DNA from: a virus
Strand: one strand, 5' to 3'
IMG/VR virus record: IMGVR_UViG_3300007735_000457
Span: 1 to 20,847 of that record
DNA: 20,847 bases
A model generated the notes under the pieces. It made no database searches, had not been told where the DNA came from, and saw nothing but the letters and a program-made list of their open reading frames with translations. Made by a program: the position numbers and the translations under genes. Positions 1 through 7,825 of the stretch are shown piece after piece; the first letter of the stretch is position 1; each line of letters starts with the position of its first letter.

Positions 1-212
1 AATCTATTCAAGAGGTTAAGGCTGGTACACCGCCAGTTGATACTACAGAACTAGAGCAGTCTATTGCCTACCTTGAGAACCAAAAAACCAACCTGTTAAA
101 AGCGGTTGCTTATAGGCAAGAGGTAGCAAGGTTACAGACCGAACTCGCCATCCTAGAAGCTAAACGCCTAGCAGAACTAGATGACGAGGAAAGCATATTA
201 CTACTGACATAA
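1..212 (+). CDS. C-terminal fragment of an unidentified coiled-coil protein (5' truncated)
   Basis: The frame beginning at base 3 is open from the window edge to the TAA at 210-212, giving about 69 residues. They are rich in Glu, Leu, Ala, Gln and Lys with heptad-like spacing (for example LEQSIAYLENQKTNLL and EVARLQTELAILEAKRLAE), so a helical coiled-coil tail is likely. It overlaps the start of the next gene by 16 bases and its last codons carry that gene's ribosome binding site. Being upstream of scaffold and capsid genes, it could be the end of the portal protein or a small head protein; nothing in these residues decides between them. Confidence 0.6.
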   Translation, partial: SIQEVKAGTPPVDTTELEQSIAYLENQKTNLLKAVAYRQEVARLQTELAILEAKRLAELDDEESILLLT

Positions 213-1096
213 AAGCCTTATACAGGTTAGCCTACGACCATTTACACGCAGGGCGTTACGAAGCTGGGTTTAGGCACTTTGAATACCGATGGCATAAAGA
301 CATTATGGGGGAACAGTCAGTACCCTATACGCCTGCCCTTTCTATCCCTGTATGGCGTGGGGAATCATTATTAGGCAAATCCATTGTGGTGCAGATGGAA
401 CAAGGTTTTGGCGATGTATTGCAGTTCTATCGCTTTTTACCTGCCCTAAAGGTCATGGGGGCTAAACGACTTATAGTCCTACAAGAATCATCATTGCACT
501 ACCTTATTGGGCAAATGGAATGTATTGATGTCATTACCAACTCTACCGATGAGGGTGAAGCCACCGAAGCCGATTATTGGATTGGCTCAATGTCTTTGCC
601 CCATTACATCTCATGCAGCCAACCTTATGTTAAAAACTTATTCCCAATTACTACTAAAAAGATTGTTGGTTCAGAAGGCTATTTGGAAGCTACGCCTAGC
701 AATATTCCTGCAAAAATTGGGGTGAACTGGGAAGCATCAGGTAAAAGCCTGTATTACATTAAATCGATTGACAGTCGTGAAATGCTTAAATTAGTGGGCG
801 ATAACTGCTATTCCCTAAATCCTAAGAGTGAAGGGCCATTCCACCCCCTACCTAACGATGGTTGGAAGAAAAACTGGATGCAAACCGCCCAACACATGAA
901 AGCCTGTAAGGGCATCGTGACAGTCGATACAGGTACAGCACATCTAGCTGGGGCATTAGGAATTAAGACGATTGTGCTATTGCCTAAAGAAGAATTTGTA
1001 TGTTGGCGTTGGAAAAATGGGCGTTGGTACGATTCGGTAGTGGCTTTAAGACCGCATGAATACGACAAAGTCCCTGATTTAATAAGGAGAATGTAA
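197..1096 (+). CDS. TPR-containing GT-B-like glycosyltransferase, probable ATT start
   Basis: About 299 residues. The N-terminus (DHLHAGRYEAGFRHFEYRW) is a TPR-type helix pair. It is followed by GESLLGKSIVVQMEQGFGD and, near the C-terminus, VDTGTAHLAGALGIKT, which match the TPR-linked glycosyltransferase 9 (heptosyltransferase-like) family with its GT-B nucleotide-sugar-binding half. The usual product would be transfer of a sugar to a protein or glycan; the acceptor is unknown. The first ATG (305) would remove the TPR helix and has no Shine-Dalgarno. The frame is open back to 185 with no ATG, GTG or TTG, and GAGGA at 186-190 sits 6 bases before an ATT at 197, so I place the start there (known for infC). 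Its stop overlaps the next start (TAATG). Lying between head genes, it may modify the capsid or host surface glycans; this is inference. Confidence 0.8.
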   Translation: MTTDIKALYRLAYDHLHAGRYEAGFRHFEYRWHKDIMGEQSVPYTPALSIPVWRGESLLGKSIVVQMEQGFGDVLQFYRFLPALKVMGAKRLIVLQESSLHYLIGQMECIDVITNSTDEGEATEADYWIGSMSLPHYISCSQPYVKNLFPITTKKIVGSEGYLEATPSNIPAKIGVNWEASGKSLYYIKSIDSREMLKLVGDNCYSLNPKSEGPFHPLPNDGWKKNWMQTAQHMKACKGIVTVDTGTAHLAGALGIKTIVLLPKEEFVCWRWKNGRWYDSVVALRPHEYDKVPDLIRRM

Positions 1097-1470
1097 TGAT
1101 TTGCCCTAAGTGTGGTTACTCAGAAAGCAATCATGTAGTTACCAAATCAGATAAAGAGAAATACCTAGACTTTTGGGGGTTTCAGATGGGTACGCCTGAA
1201 GCTGAAGAAGCATGGAAACAAAAGCAAGAAATGACCGCCAAAGAAGCCCCAATGGTCATGTCGGATATTGATGGTTATGTATCTCAGGTTGATGGTTCTT
1301 GGATAAGTAGCCGTAGTCACCACAGAAGCCACCTAAAACAGCACAGAATGATTGAATTAGGTAACGATGTCCCTATGCAACACAAACCCATAGAACTTAG
1401 TCGTAAAGAGCAAGAAACCCGTAAACGCAAGATTGCCGAGCTTGCTTACGCTAAATTAAACTATCGTTAA
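1096..1470 (+). CDS. Small CxxC (half zinc-ribbon) head-region protein
   Basis: 124 residues beginning MICPKCGY, a CPxCG knuckle typical of zinc ribbons (Cys3, Cys6), but no second CxxC pair is present, so metal binding would need His residues (the HHRSHLKQH stretch around residues 75-84) or a partner subunit. The C-terminus is basic and helical (LSRKEQETRKRKIAELAYAK). The start overlaps the preceding stop as TAATG, and AAGGAGA lies just upstream. Small zinc-knuckle proteins are common beside phage scaffold genes, sometimes labelled FmdB-like; the function is not known. It is probably translated together with the scaffold gene that follows after 9 bases. Confidence 0.6.
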   Translation: MICPKCGYSESNHVVTKSDKEKYLDFWGFQMGTPEAEEAWKQKQEMTAKEAPMVMSDIDGYVSQVDGSWISSRSHHRSHLKQHRMIELGNDVPMQHKPIELSRKEQETRKRKIAELAYAKLNYR

Positions 1471-1479
1471 GGAGCAATT

Positions 1480-2550
1480 ATGGCAGACCGCAGAGAGATG
1501 TTGGAATCCGCATTAGAAGAAATCTTAGAACCACAAGATGAGGGTAAACCCCAAGAGGTAGAACATGAGGAAGTGCAAGAGGAAGTATCTCAAGACGAAC
1601 CTGCTCGCAATGAGAAGGGACAGTTTGTCGCTAAAGATGAAGCGGTGGCAGAGGAAACGAGCATTGAGGTTGCTTCAGAAGATGCGGATGAACCCGAACA
1701 GCCCGAAGAACAGCTTGAGATTAGCGATATACCAAAGCCTACAACTTGGAAGAAAGACCTTTTACCTCTTTGGGATAAGATAGCCAAAGGCGAAACATTA
1801 ACAAAAGAAGAAAGCAAAAAACATCTTGAATACCTTAACCAAAGAGAGAACGAGTTTAAAAAGGGCGTTAGCGTATATAAAGCGGAAGCGGAACGAGCAA
1901 AGGCTCTTGAGGAAGCAATTACCCCGTTTGTCCCCGAACTCCAAGCACAAGGAATCCACCCTGCCGCATGGATAAACAATTTGGGTCGTGCCCACATGGT
2001 ATTGACCAAAGCACCCTATGAACAAAAAGTACAGATGTTTCATAGACTTGCACAAGATTATGGAGTAAACTTAAATCAAAGTACCGAACCGCAACAACCA
2101 GTTGACGCATATACTCAACAGTTAATGCAACAACTTTATCAAGTTAATCAAGAGGTTAGCACGATAAAAGGGCGGTTTGAGATGGAAGAACAACAACGCT
2201 TGAACAATGAAATTGAGCGTGTTAGAAGTAACAAGGAGCGGTTTCCGCACTTTGATATGGTTAGGGAAGAAATGGCTCAACTACTTGAGCTAGGTAAGGC
2301 CCAAGACCTTGAAACGGCTTACGCCAAAGCGGTGCGTATGAACGATGAAGCATGGAGCATTGAACAGGAAAAACTCCTGAAACAAGCGACTACGCAAGCA
2401 TCTAAGGCATCACAAGTAGCAAGAGCTAAAGCAACGGCTGTTAGCCCAAAATCCGTTACTCCTAACGGAACACAAGCGAAAGTCGAAGCAAAGGACAGGC
2501 GTTCTCTATTGATGGCCCAAATGGCTGAAGCAGAGAGCGGTAGGCTTTAA
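1480..2550 (+). CDS. Probable capsid scaffolding protein
   Basis: 356 residues. Roughly the first 90 are strongly acidic and disordered-looking (runs of Glu, Gln, Asp), the middle is helical with Gln-rich coiled coil (about residues 200-245), and the C-terminal 60 residues are Ala/Lys/Gln rich and basic before LLMAQMAEAESGRL. There is no catalytic motif. Acidic, elongated, helical composition with a basic C-terminal tail, immediately upstream of the major capsid gene, is the normal signature of podovirus scaffolding proteins, which guide procapsid assembly and leave before or during packaging. AAGGAG precedes the ATG at ideal distance. A head-maturation protease is unlikely, as no Ser-His pattern is seen. 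Confidence 0.75.
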   Translation: MADRREMLESALEEILEPQDEGKPQEVEHEEVQEEVSQDEPARNEKGQFVAKDEAVAEETSIEVASEDADEPEQPEEQLEISDIPKPTTWKKDLLPLWDKIAKGETLTKEESKKHLEYLNQRENEFKKGVSVYKAEAERAKALEEAITPFVPELQAQGIHPAAWINNLGRAHMVLTKAPYEQKVQMFHRLAQDYGVNLNQSTEPQQPVDAYTQQLMQQLYQVNQEVSTIKGRFEMEEQQRLNNEIERVRSNKERFPHFDMVREEMAQLLELGKAQDLETAYAKAVRMNDEAWSIEQEKLLKQATTQASKASQVARAKATAVSPKSVTPNGTQAKVEAKDRRSLLMAQMAEAESGRL

Positions 2551-2571
2551 TCAACTTATAAAGGAAATATC

Positions 2572-3549
2572 ATGGCATTTGCTAACTCAGCAATCACCGA
2601 TATTATCGCTACAACCATTCAAAGTCGTAGCGGTGAACTCGCTGATAACTTAACGCAGAACAATGCAATTCTGCAAAGACTTAACTCAAAGGGTAATGTA
2701 CGCCCATTCTCAGGTGGTAATGTGATTTTGGAAGAAATCATGTACAACGACACATCCACTAACAACGCTAATTCGTATAGCGGATATGAAGTATTGAACA
2801 TTGCTCCTGATAGCCCAATCTCGGCTGCTCAGTTCAAGATTGCTCAGTACGCTGCTGCTGTAACAATGAGCGGTTTGGAAATGCTCCAAAACTCAAGCAA
2901 AGAAGCAATCATTGACCTGTTAGATGGTCGTATGCAAGTTTCTGAAGCTCGTCTTTTGAACCGCATTTCAGGCGATTTGTATGGTGACGGAACAGGTAAT
3001 GGCGGTAAGAACATTGACGGCTTGGCTGCTGCAATTTCTACTTCCCCATCCACAGGCACTTATGGCGGTATCAATCGTGCTAACTGGACTTTCTGGCGTA
3101 ACCAAGTAACTACTGGTGCAACTTCTTCTAATGTTATGATTGCTAAGATGACTGAAGCAGCCATTAAGCAGATTCGTGGCACAGACAAGGCTGACCTGTA
3201 TATTGCTGGTAACAACCTCTACACCTATTTTGTAGGCGGTTTACAAGCTATTCAGCGTATTACTACCGAAGAAAGCGGTGCGGCTGGTTTTGCATCCCTT
3301 AAGTTCTATGGTGGTGGTACATCTGCTGATGTGATTCTTGGTGGTGGTATTGGTCAACAAGAGAATGACAACTATATGTATCTCTTGAATACCAATTACA
3401 TTTTCTTCCGCCCACACAAAGAGCGTAATTTCGTACCTATCGGTGGTGAGCGTCAAGCCATCAACCAAGATGCGATTGTTAAACTTTATGGTTGGGCAGG
3501 CAATTTAACCACTAGCAACGCACAGTTGCAGGGTATTTTGACCAATTAA
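2572..3549 (+). CDS. Major capsid protein (HK97-fold type)
   Basis: 325 residues, the expected length for a HK97-fold coat protein lacking a delta domain. The pattern fits a family of podovirus coat proteins: a helical N-terminus (AITDIIATTIQSRSGELADN), then a Gly/Asn-rich loop with FSGGNVILEE, an A-domain-like middle (AQFKIAQYAAAVTMSGLEML), LYGDGTGNGGKNIDGL, and a C-terminal section ending with FFRPHKERNFVPIGGE. The gene has good AAGGAAA Shine-Dalgarno spacing, follows the scaffold gene by 21 bases, and has a more even codon choice than its neighbours, as expected for the most abundant virion protein. The assignment rests on position, length and sequence pattern; fold membership is inferred. 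Confidence 0.85.
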   Translation: MAFANSAITDIIATTIQSRSGELADNLTQNNAILQRLNSKGNVRPFSGGNVILEEIMYNDTSTNNANSYSGYEVLNIAPDSPISAAQFKIAQYAAAVTMSGLEMLQNSSKEAIIDLLDGRMQVSEARLLNRISGDLYGDGTGNGGKNIDGLAAAISTSPSTGTYGGINRANWTFWRNQVTTGATSSNVMIAKMTEAAIKQIRGTDKADLYIAGNNLYTYFVGGLQAIQRITTEESGAAGFASLKFYGGGTSADVILGGGIGQQENDNYMYLLNTNYIFFRPHKERNFVPIGGERQAINQDAIVKLYGWAGNLTTSNAQLQGILTN

Positions 3550-3566
3550 TTAAAAGGAAACATATC

Positions 3567-3878
3567 ATGGCATATTCAGTACTTCCAATTGCAGGTTGCG
3601 ATTTAGATAACGCACCAGTAAATACAAGTTTTTCTTACACCAACGGCTCTACCGCAGTTAATATTCCTGCGATTGGCCCACTTGGGACTGAAACCTTTGG
3701 TAGCGATGGTCGTTTGTATGTATTGGCTCAAGCTAATGCTTCAATCCCTGCTTCTACCGCAGTTTGCACAGTAAACGCAACAACTTTCCTAGTTACGGCT
3801 AGTGGCGGTTCGTATCGTTCACCAGCAACCGCTTTGGTTTTAGGTGATGTAGCTTGGTTTAGCAAGGCTAGTGTTTAA
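3567..3878 (+). CDS. Small capsid decoration-type protein
   Basis: 103 residues, almost entirely Ala, Thr, Ser, Val and Gly with short alternating beta-strand patterns (for example TAVCTVNATTFLVTASGGSY), and two cysteines. It starts 18 bases after the coat protein stop, has AAGGAAA at good distance, and is followed at once by a strong terminator. It therefore shares the abundant capsid transcript. Small beta-rich proteins in this position commonly bind the outer capsid lattice and stabilise it; I infer a decoration or cement role but no specific family is recognised. Confidence 0.6.
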   Translation: MAYSVLPIAGCDLDNAPVNTSFSYTNGSTAVNIPAIGPLGTETFGSDGRLYVLAQANASIPASTAVCTVNATTFLVTASGGSYRSPATALVLGDVAWFSKASV

Positions 3879-3898
3879 TACACTTTTGTAGTAAAAAC

Positions 3899-3931
3899 AA
3901 AGGGTTACTCTTAATTGGGTAGCCCTTTTTT
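3899..3931 (+). terminator. Intrinsic terminator after the capsid genes
   Basis: A 12-bp stem with arms 3899-3910 and 3917-3928 (AAAGGGTTACTC against GGGTAGCCCTTT) and a 6-nt loop TTAATT. All positions pair, with two G-U wobbles, and the stem runs straight into six T residues (3926-3931) followed by another T-run. It lies 20 bases after the decoration gene and 40 bases before the next start, so it should lower transcription of tail genes relative to the capsid genes. Confidence 0.85.
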
Positions 3932-3970
3932 CTTTTTAACCGCAGTATCCTAACCACTTGGGAGTTTTAA

Positions 3971-4618
3971 ATGGCAATAGATAGCGATGTTCAAGACGCA
4001 GATTCACGCTTGGCAGTTAAGTTCTACAAACGAGCAGTCAAACTAGAGCATGAATCCAACGAAGCTGGCAGACCAATATTTAAAGATTACGACTTTGTAC
4101 GAATAATGGTCGCAGGCGATAGCCTAACCGAGATTGATACTTACGCACAGGAAAGCCATAAACAGCGTTTTCCTCGCCAATGGCTTCAATATCAGGCAAC
4201 CCAAGACTCTAGTAGCGAAATGATAGGTACACCTGTAGAGGAGTGGACTTTAATTAGCCAATCCCAAGCCCAAGAGCTACGGGGCATTAAGTTTATGACT
4301 GTTGAATCTATTGCTAACGCATCGGATTTACAACTGCAACGCATCGGTATGATTGCTGGTATGTCACCCCACGCCTTTAGGGATAAGGCTAGGACTTTCC
4401 TAAACCTTGCCGAAGAAACCGCAGAAGCCACAAAACGCACAGAAGAAATTAATCAGTTAAAGCAAGAACTTGCCAAAAAAGACGAGGAAACTGCTAAAAT
4501 TAAGGCTGAAACTGATGCGAAGCTCGCCTTAATGCAAGAACAGATGGCGACTATACTTGCGGCAGTTGGTGAAAAGAAACCCCGCAAAAAGAAAGCGGAA
4601 TCCGTAGAGGAAGCCTAA
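3971..4618 (+). CDS. Virion-region protein with helical C-terminal coiled coil
   Basis: 215 residues. The N-terminal half contains DFVRIMVAGDSLTEIDTYA and a stretch (GTPVEEWTLISQSQAQELRG followed by FMTVESIA...LQRIGM) that resembles a helix-hairpin-helix-like arrangement seen in hypothetical proteins at this place in many podovirus genomes. Residues from about 150 onward form a charged coiled coil ending in a Lys-rich segment (EKKPRKKKAESVEEA). GGGAG lies 8 bases before the ATG. It is the first gene after the capsid terminator and is 3 bases from the adaptor gene, suggesting a head or head-tail role. No enzyme motif is seen. Confidence 0.6.
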   Translation: MAIDSDVQDADSRLAVKFYKRAVKLEHESNEAGRPIFKDYDFVRIMVAGDSLTEIDTYAQESHKQRFPRQWLQYQATQDSSSEMIGTPVEEWTLISQSQAQELRGIKFMTVESIANASDLQLQRIGMIAGMSPHAFRDKARTFLNLAEETAEATKRTEEINQLKQELAKKDEETAKIKAETDAKLALMQEQMATILAAVGEKKPRKKKAESVEEA

Positions 4619-4621
4619 ACT

Positions 4622-5539
4622 ATGTCATCAACGATGCTCCAACTTGTGCAACAGACTACTAGCGAGTTAAACCTTGCTATTCCTACCTATGTTGCGGGTA
4701 ACACTAATCAGGATGTCCAACAGGTTTTAGCCCTAATGAATCGTGTAGGCTATGACTTAGTTAAAGAGCATGATTGGCAAGCCTTACAGTTGGAGTATCG
4801 GTTTTACACCGATGCAGTCACCTTTGTAGGGGCTACAGTTAGCGACCAAAGCTATAACCTTATTGTTACTGGTGACGCTACCGCCCTTAATAGCAATTAT
4901 TCCATTACAGGCACAGGCATTAACCAAGATACTTATGTATTGTCTGTAACCTATAACGGCACGAGCTCGACTATTGTGATGAGCCAGTTGGCTAGTGGTA
5001 CATACGCAGGCGTGACTTTTACCTTTTCACAGACCAAATATCCGCTACCCAATGACTTTGAAACCATTACGGATAATACGCATTGGGATAAAACGAAACA
5101 TTGGCAGATGCTTGGCCCTGAAGATGCCCAACAATGGCAATGGCTAAAGTCGGGTTATATTTCCACAGGCCCACGCATTAGATGGCGTATTCTAGGCAAT
5201 AAATTCCAAATTTGGCCACCATATAACACACAAGAGTATTTAGGTTTTGAATACCGCTCAAAAGGTTGGGCTAGAAGTATTACCGACCAAGTAAAGAACA
5301 GCTTTACACAAGATACCGATACAACCATATTTGACGATACAGTCATGGTTTTAGGTACAAAACTTAAGTATTTCCAAATCAAAGGATTTGACACTACTGC
5401 ATTGCAACAAGACTATTTCCGCTATCTAAATGTCGCTAAAGCCAACGATAAAGGCTCTGCCAATCTGTCGTTTGCACCCTACCCAACGAAGGTGCTTATC
5501 GGTTACGCTAACATCCCAGACACTGGCTATGGGACTTAA
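4622..5539 (+). CDS. Head-tail adaptor-like protein with an inserted beta domain
   Basis: 305 residues. The N-terminal helices (VLALMNRVGYDLVKEHDWQA) followed by YPLPNDFETIT, LGPEDAQQWQWLKSG and GFEYRSKGWA match the pattern of podovirus head-tail connector or tail-tubular-A-like proteins, which form a dodecameric ring under the portal. Residues about 65-138 (from TFVGATVSDQSYNL to GVTFTFSQ) do not fit the helical adaptor and look like a beta-sandwich inserted between the first helix bundle and the LPNDF segment. The stop overlaps the stop of the antisense HNH gene (TTAA at 5536-5539). The ring-forming role is inferred from position and pattern. Confidence 0.7.
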   Translation: MSSTMLQLVQQTTSELNLAIPTYVAGNTNQDVQQVLALMNRVGYDLVKEHDWQALQLEYRFYTDAVTFVGATVSDQSYNLIVTGDATALNSNYSITGTGINQDTYVLSVTYNGTSSTIVMSQLASGTYAGVTFTFSQTKYPLPNDFETITDNTHWDKTKHWQMLGPEDAQQWQWLKSGYISTGPRIRWRILGNKFQIWPPYNTQEYLGFEYRSKGWARSITDQVKNSFTQDTDTTIFDDTVMVLGTKLKYFQIKGFDTTALQQDYFRYLNVAKANDKGSANLSFAPYPTKVLIGYANIPDTGYGT

Positions 5540-6018
5540 TGATGTTTCCATCGAGTGCCATTTTTAATTCGACTTATAAGGCTTTGTTTTACGCCATATT
5601 CTTCCGCAATAATGCGTTGAATTCTATTGTCCTTACGAATGGCATCAACTTGAAATTGTTTCAATTTAGCCCAATTACAGCGTTCTCCACTATTACTGGT
5701 GTTATGTCCAAACTTATCAAGAATGTTATTTTTGTGAGTATCCCAACGCAAATTTTCAACATGGTTGTTGAAAGAATTTCCATCGTTATGGCAACCTTCC
5801 ATTCCTTCAGGGCAAACACTAACAAATGCTTCAAGAACAAGTTTATGTGGTTTTCGAATATATGGCTTGTTTTCTTTCCAAAGGTTTACAAAAGGTCGAT
5901 TAAGTTTTTTATCAACGCTAATTTTTTTAAGTTTTTTCTTTTTAAAGGAACGAACATTTCCATGATTAGAAACTTCATACAAACCTTTAAATCCAACAAC
6001 ATCACGCCATTCTTCCAT
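5536..6018 (-). CDS. NUMOD4/HNH homing endonuclease with C-terminal HTH
   Basis: 160 residues. MEEWRDVVGFKGLYEVSNHG is a clear NUMOD4 motif. The HNH core follows at about 57-100 (HKLVLEAF, then CHNDGNSFNNHVENLRWDTH) with His77, Asn78, Asn85 and Asn89 in place. Residues about 118-157 (AEEYGVKQSLISRIKNGTRW) form a helix-turn-helix of the type used for target recognition. I start at 6018 because CGGAG precedes this ATG by 6 bases; a GTG at 6036 is in frame but has no such site. These are free-standing selfish endonucleases that cut DNA and spread by repair. It is the only gene on this strand within the late block and fills the adaptor-nozzle gap exactly. Confidence 0.92.
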   Translation of the reverse strand: MEEWRDVVGFKGLYEVSNHGNVRSFKKKKLKKISVDKKLNRPFVNLWKENKPYIRKPHKLVLEAFVSVCPEGMEGCHNDGNSFNNHVENLRWDTHKNNILDKFGHNTSNSGERCNWAKLKQFQVDAIRKDNRIQRIIAEEYGVKQSLISRIKNGTRWKHH

Positions 6019-6047
6019 AAGAATCTCCGTTATCACAATATGGGGAT

Positions 6048-6056
6048 ATTATAACA
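6048..6056 (-). promoter_or_regulatory. Extended -10 promoter for the HNH gene
   Basis: On the - strand the sequence reads TGTTATAAT, a perfect extended -10 element (TGn plus TATAAT). No good -35 is seen 17 bases upstream, as is usual for extended -10 promoters. Transcription would begin near 6041, giving a leader of about 23 bases that holds the CGGAG binding site of the HNH gene. The element overlaps the ATG of the nozzle gene on the other strand. Confidence 0.6.
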
Positions 6057-7825
6057 TGGCTGTAGCTCAACAAAGACGGGCAGTTACAGCTTCCTTGCCA
6101 GCCCCTATTGGTGGTTGGAACGCAAGGGATTCTTTGGCAGAAATGAACCCACTAGATGCGGTTCAGATGGTCAACTTCTTTCCTACGCCTACGGATGTGA
6201 CCCTTAGAAAAGGTTACTCTAAAGTATCAACAGGCATTACTGGGGCTGTTTTATCCCTAATGAATTACTCTAGCCCAACGACTACGAAGCTCTTTGCTTC
6301 TACGGCTACCATTATTTATGATGCAAGCACCTCTACGGCTACCTCAAGCCTGACAGGGAACACCGATGGCAAGTGGATTCACGCCATGATTACGACTGCT
6401 GGTGGCTCGTTTATGCCTGCTGTCAACGGGGTTGACCCGATGGTCGTTTATGATGGTACAAGATGGTCAAGAAGTGCTACAACAGCTACAGCACAGACTA
6501 TTTCTACCATTACTAGGGGTGGAACGGGCAATTTAACCGCTACCCTAACAACTGCAAGTGCCCATAACCTTGTTACAGGCAACACCATAACAGTCGCAGG
6601 GGCGATACCTGCCGAATTTAACGGAACTTACCGCATTACTGTAACGGGTGGCTCGACCCTCACTTATACGATGGCGACTGCCCCAAGCGGTAATGCGACC
6701 ATAGTAGGCACTTATACGATTAATTACTACATTACAGGTAAAAACTCTAATACATTTGCCTATGTAAACTTATTTAAAGAGCGTCTGTATTTTGTAGAGA
6801 AGAATAGCCTGTCATTTTGGTATTTGCCTGTTGACTCCATTAACGGGGCAGTAACCGAGTTTCCTCTTGGTGGCATCTTTAAAAAGGGTGGCTACCTACA
6901 AGCGATGGGAACTTGGACTATTGACGCTGGCTACGGGGTAGATGACCTAGCCGTATTCGTTACCAGTAACGGAGAAGTCGCTGTTTACAAGGGTTCTGAC
7001 CCATCTAACCCTAATGATTGGGCTTTAGTAGGTATTTGGAACATTGGACAGACTTTTGCTCGTAAATGCGTCTTTAAATATGGTGGCGACATCCTACTTT
7101 TGACCGAAGATGGTCTAGTTCCCCTATCGGCAGGACTACAATCTACCCGCCTAGACCCCCGTGTAAACATTACAGACAAGATTTTCTACGCTATTAGCCA
7201 AGCTGCCGACAATTACGCCCAAAATTACGGCTGGCAGATGAATTACTTTGCTAAACACAATATGCTAATCGTCAATATCCCCGTAACAGGGGGTTCTGAA
7301 CAGTATGTCATGCACAACATTACAAAATCATGGGGAAGATTTACCAATTTGAACGCTAATTGTTGGGAATCTAGCGGTGACGATATGTATTTTGGTGGAA
7401 CTGGCTTTGTAGGCAAGTTTTACGACACTTTTGCCGATGCAGGGACTAACATCAAGGGCTTTGTACAGCAAGCCTACTCGTATTTCGAGTCTAGGGGACA
7501 GCAAAAACGCTTTACCTTAGTACGCCCTATCCTACAAACCGATAACGGCTTACCGACTGTTTTATGCGGTCTAAGCACCGATTTTGATACAGTTGAATTA
7601 ACTAGCCAAATATCCTTTAACCCCGCCATCTTACAAACGGGTGAATGGGACTTAGATACATGGGATAACGCCAACTGGGGCGGTGGTTTAGTGGTCACTA
7701 AAGTATGGCAAGGCGTGACAGGATTAGGCTATGCAGGCTCAGTTAGTATGAATGTGGCATCGCAAGGCATTGAGTTTCATTGGGCATCAACCGACTTTGT
7801 AATGGAGCGTGGCGGGGTACTGTGA
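6056..7825 (+). CDS. Tail nozzle (tail tubular protein B / stabilisation) -like protein
   Basis: 589 residues. The N-terminus (LPAPIGGWNARDSLAEMNP, then DAVQMVNFFPTPTDVTLRKG) is the typical opening of podovirus nozzle or DNA-stabilisation proteins. Many blade-like beta repeats follow, such as FKERLYFVEKNSLSFWYLP, GEVAVYKGSDPSNPNDW and GGDILLLTEDGLVPLSAG, ending in the GIEFHWASTDFVMERGG segment. Residues about 143-223 hold an extra Thr/Gly-rich beta domain (HNLVTGNTITVAGAIPAEFN). GGGG at 6042-6045 provides a ribosome site. The stop shares bases with the GTG of the next gene. The expected role is to close the tail tube and keep DNA inside. Confidence 0.75.
   Translation: MAVAQQRRAVTASLPAPIGGWNARDSLAEMNPLDAVQMVNFFPTPTDVTLRKGYSKVSTGITGAVLSLMNYSSPTTTKLFASTATIIYDASTSTATSSLTGNTDGKWIHAMITTAGGSFMPAVNGVDPMVVYDGTRWSRSATTATAQTISTITRGGTGNLTATLTTASAHNLVTGNTITVAGAIPAEFNGTYRITVTGGSTLTYTMATAPSGNATIVGTYTINYYITGKNSNTFAYVNLFKERLYFVEKNSLSFWYLPVDSINGAVTEFPLGGIFKKGGYLQAMGTWTIDAGYGVDDLAVFVTSNGEVAVYKGSDPSNPNDWALVGIWNIGQTFARKCVFKYGGDILLLTEDGLVPLSAGLQSTRLDPRVNITDKIFYAISQAADNYAQNYGWQMNYFAKHNMLIVNIPVTGGSEQYVMHNITKSWGRFTNLNANCWESSGDDMYFGGTGFVGKFYDTFADAGTNIKGFVQQAYSYFESRGQQKRFTLVRPILQTDNGLPTVLCGLSTDFDTVELTSQISFNPAILQTGEWDLDTWDNANWGGGLVVTKVWQGVTGLGYAGSVSMNVASQGIEFHWASTDFVMERGGVL

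Noticed and set aside
5539-6054. 171-residue + strand frame between adaptor and nozzle
   Set aside because: It is the complement of the HNH gene, is Phe/Asn-rich without a domain and lacks a ribosome site; the NUMOD4/HNH motifs on the other strand are unambiguous.
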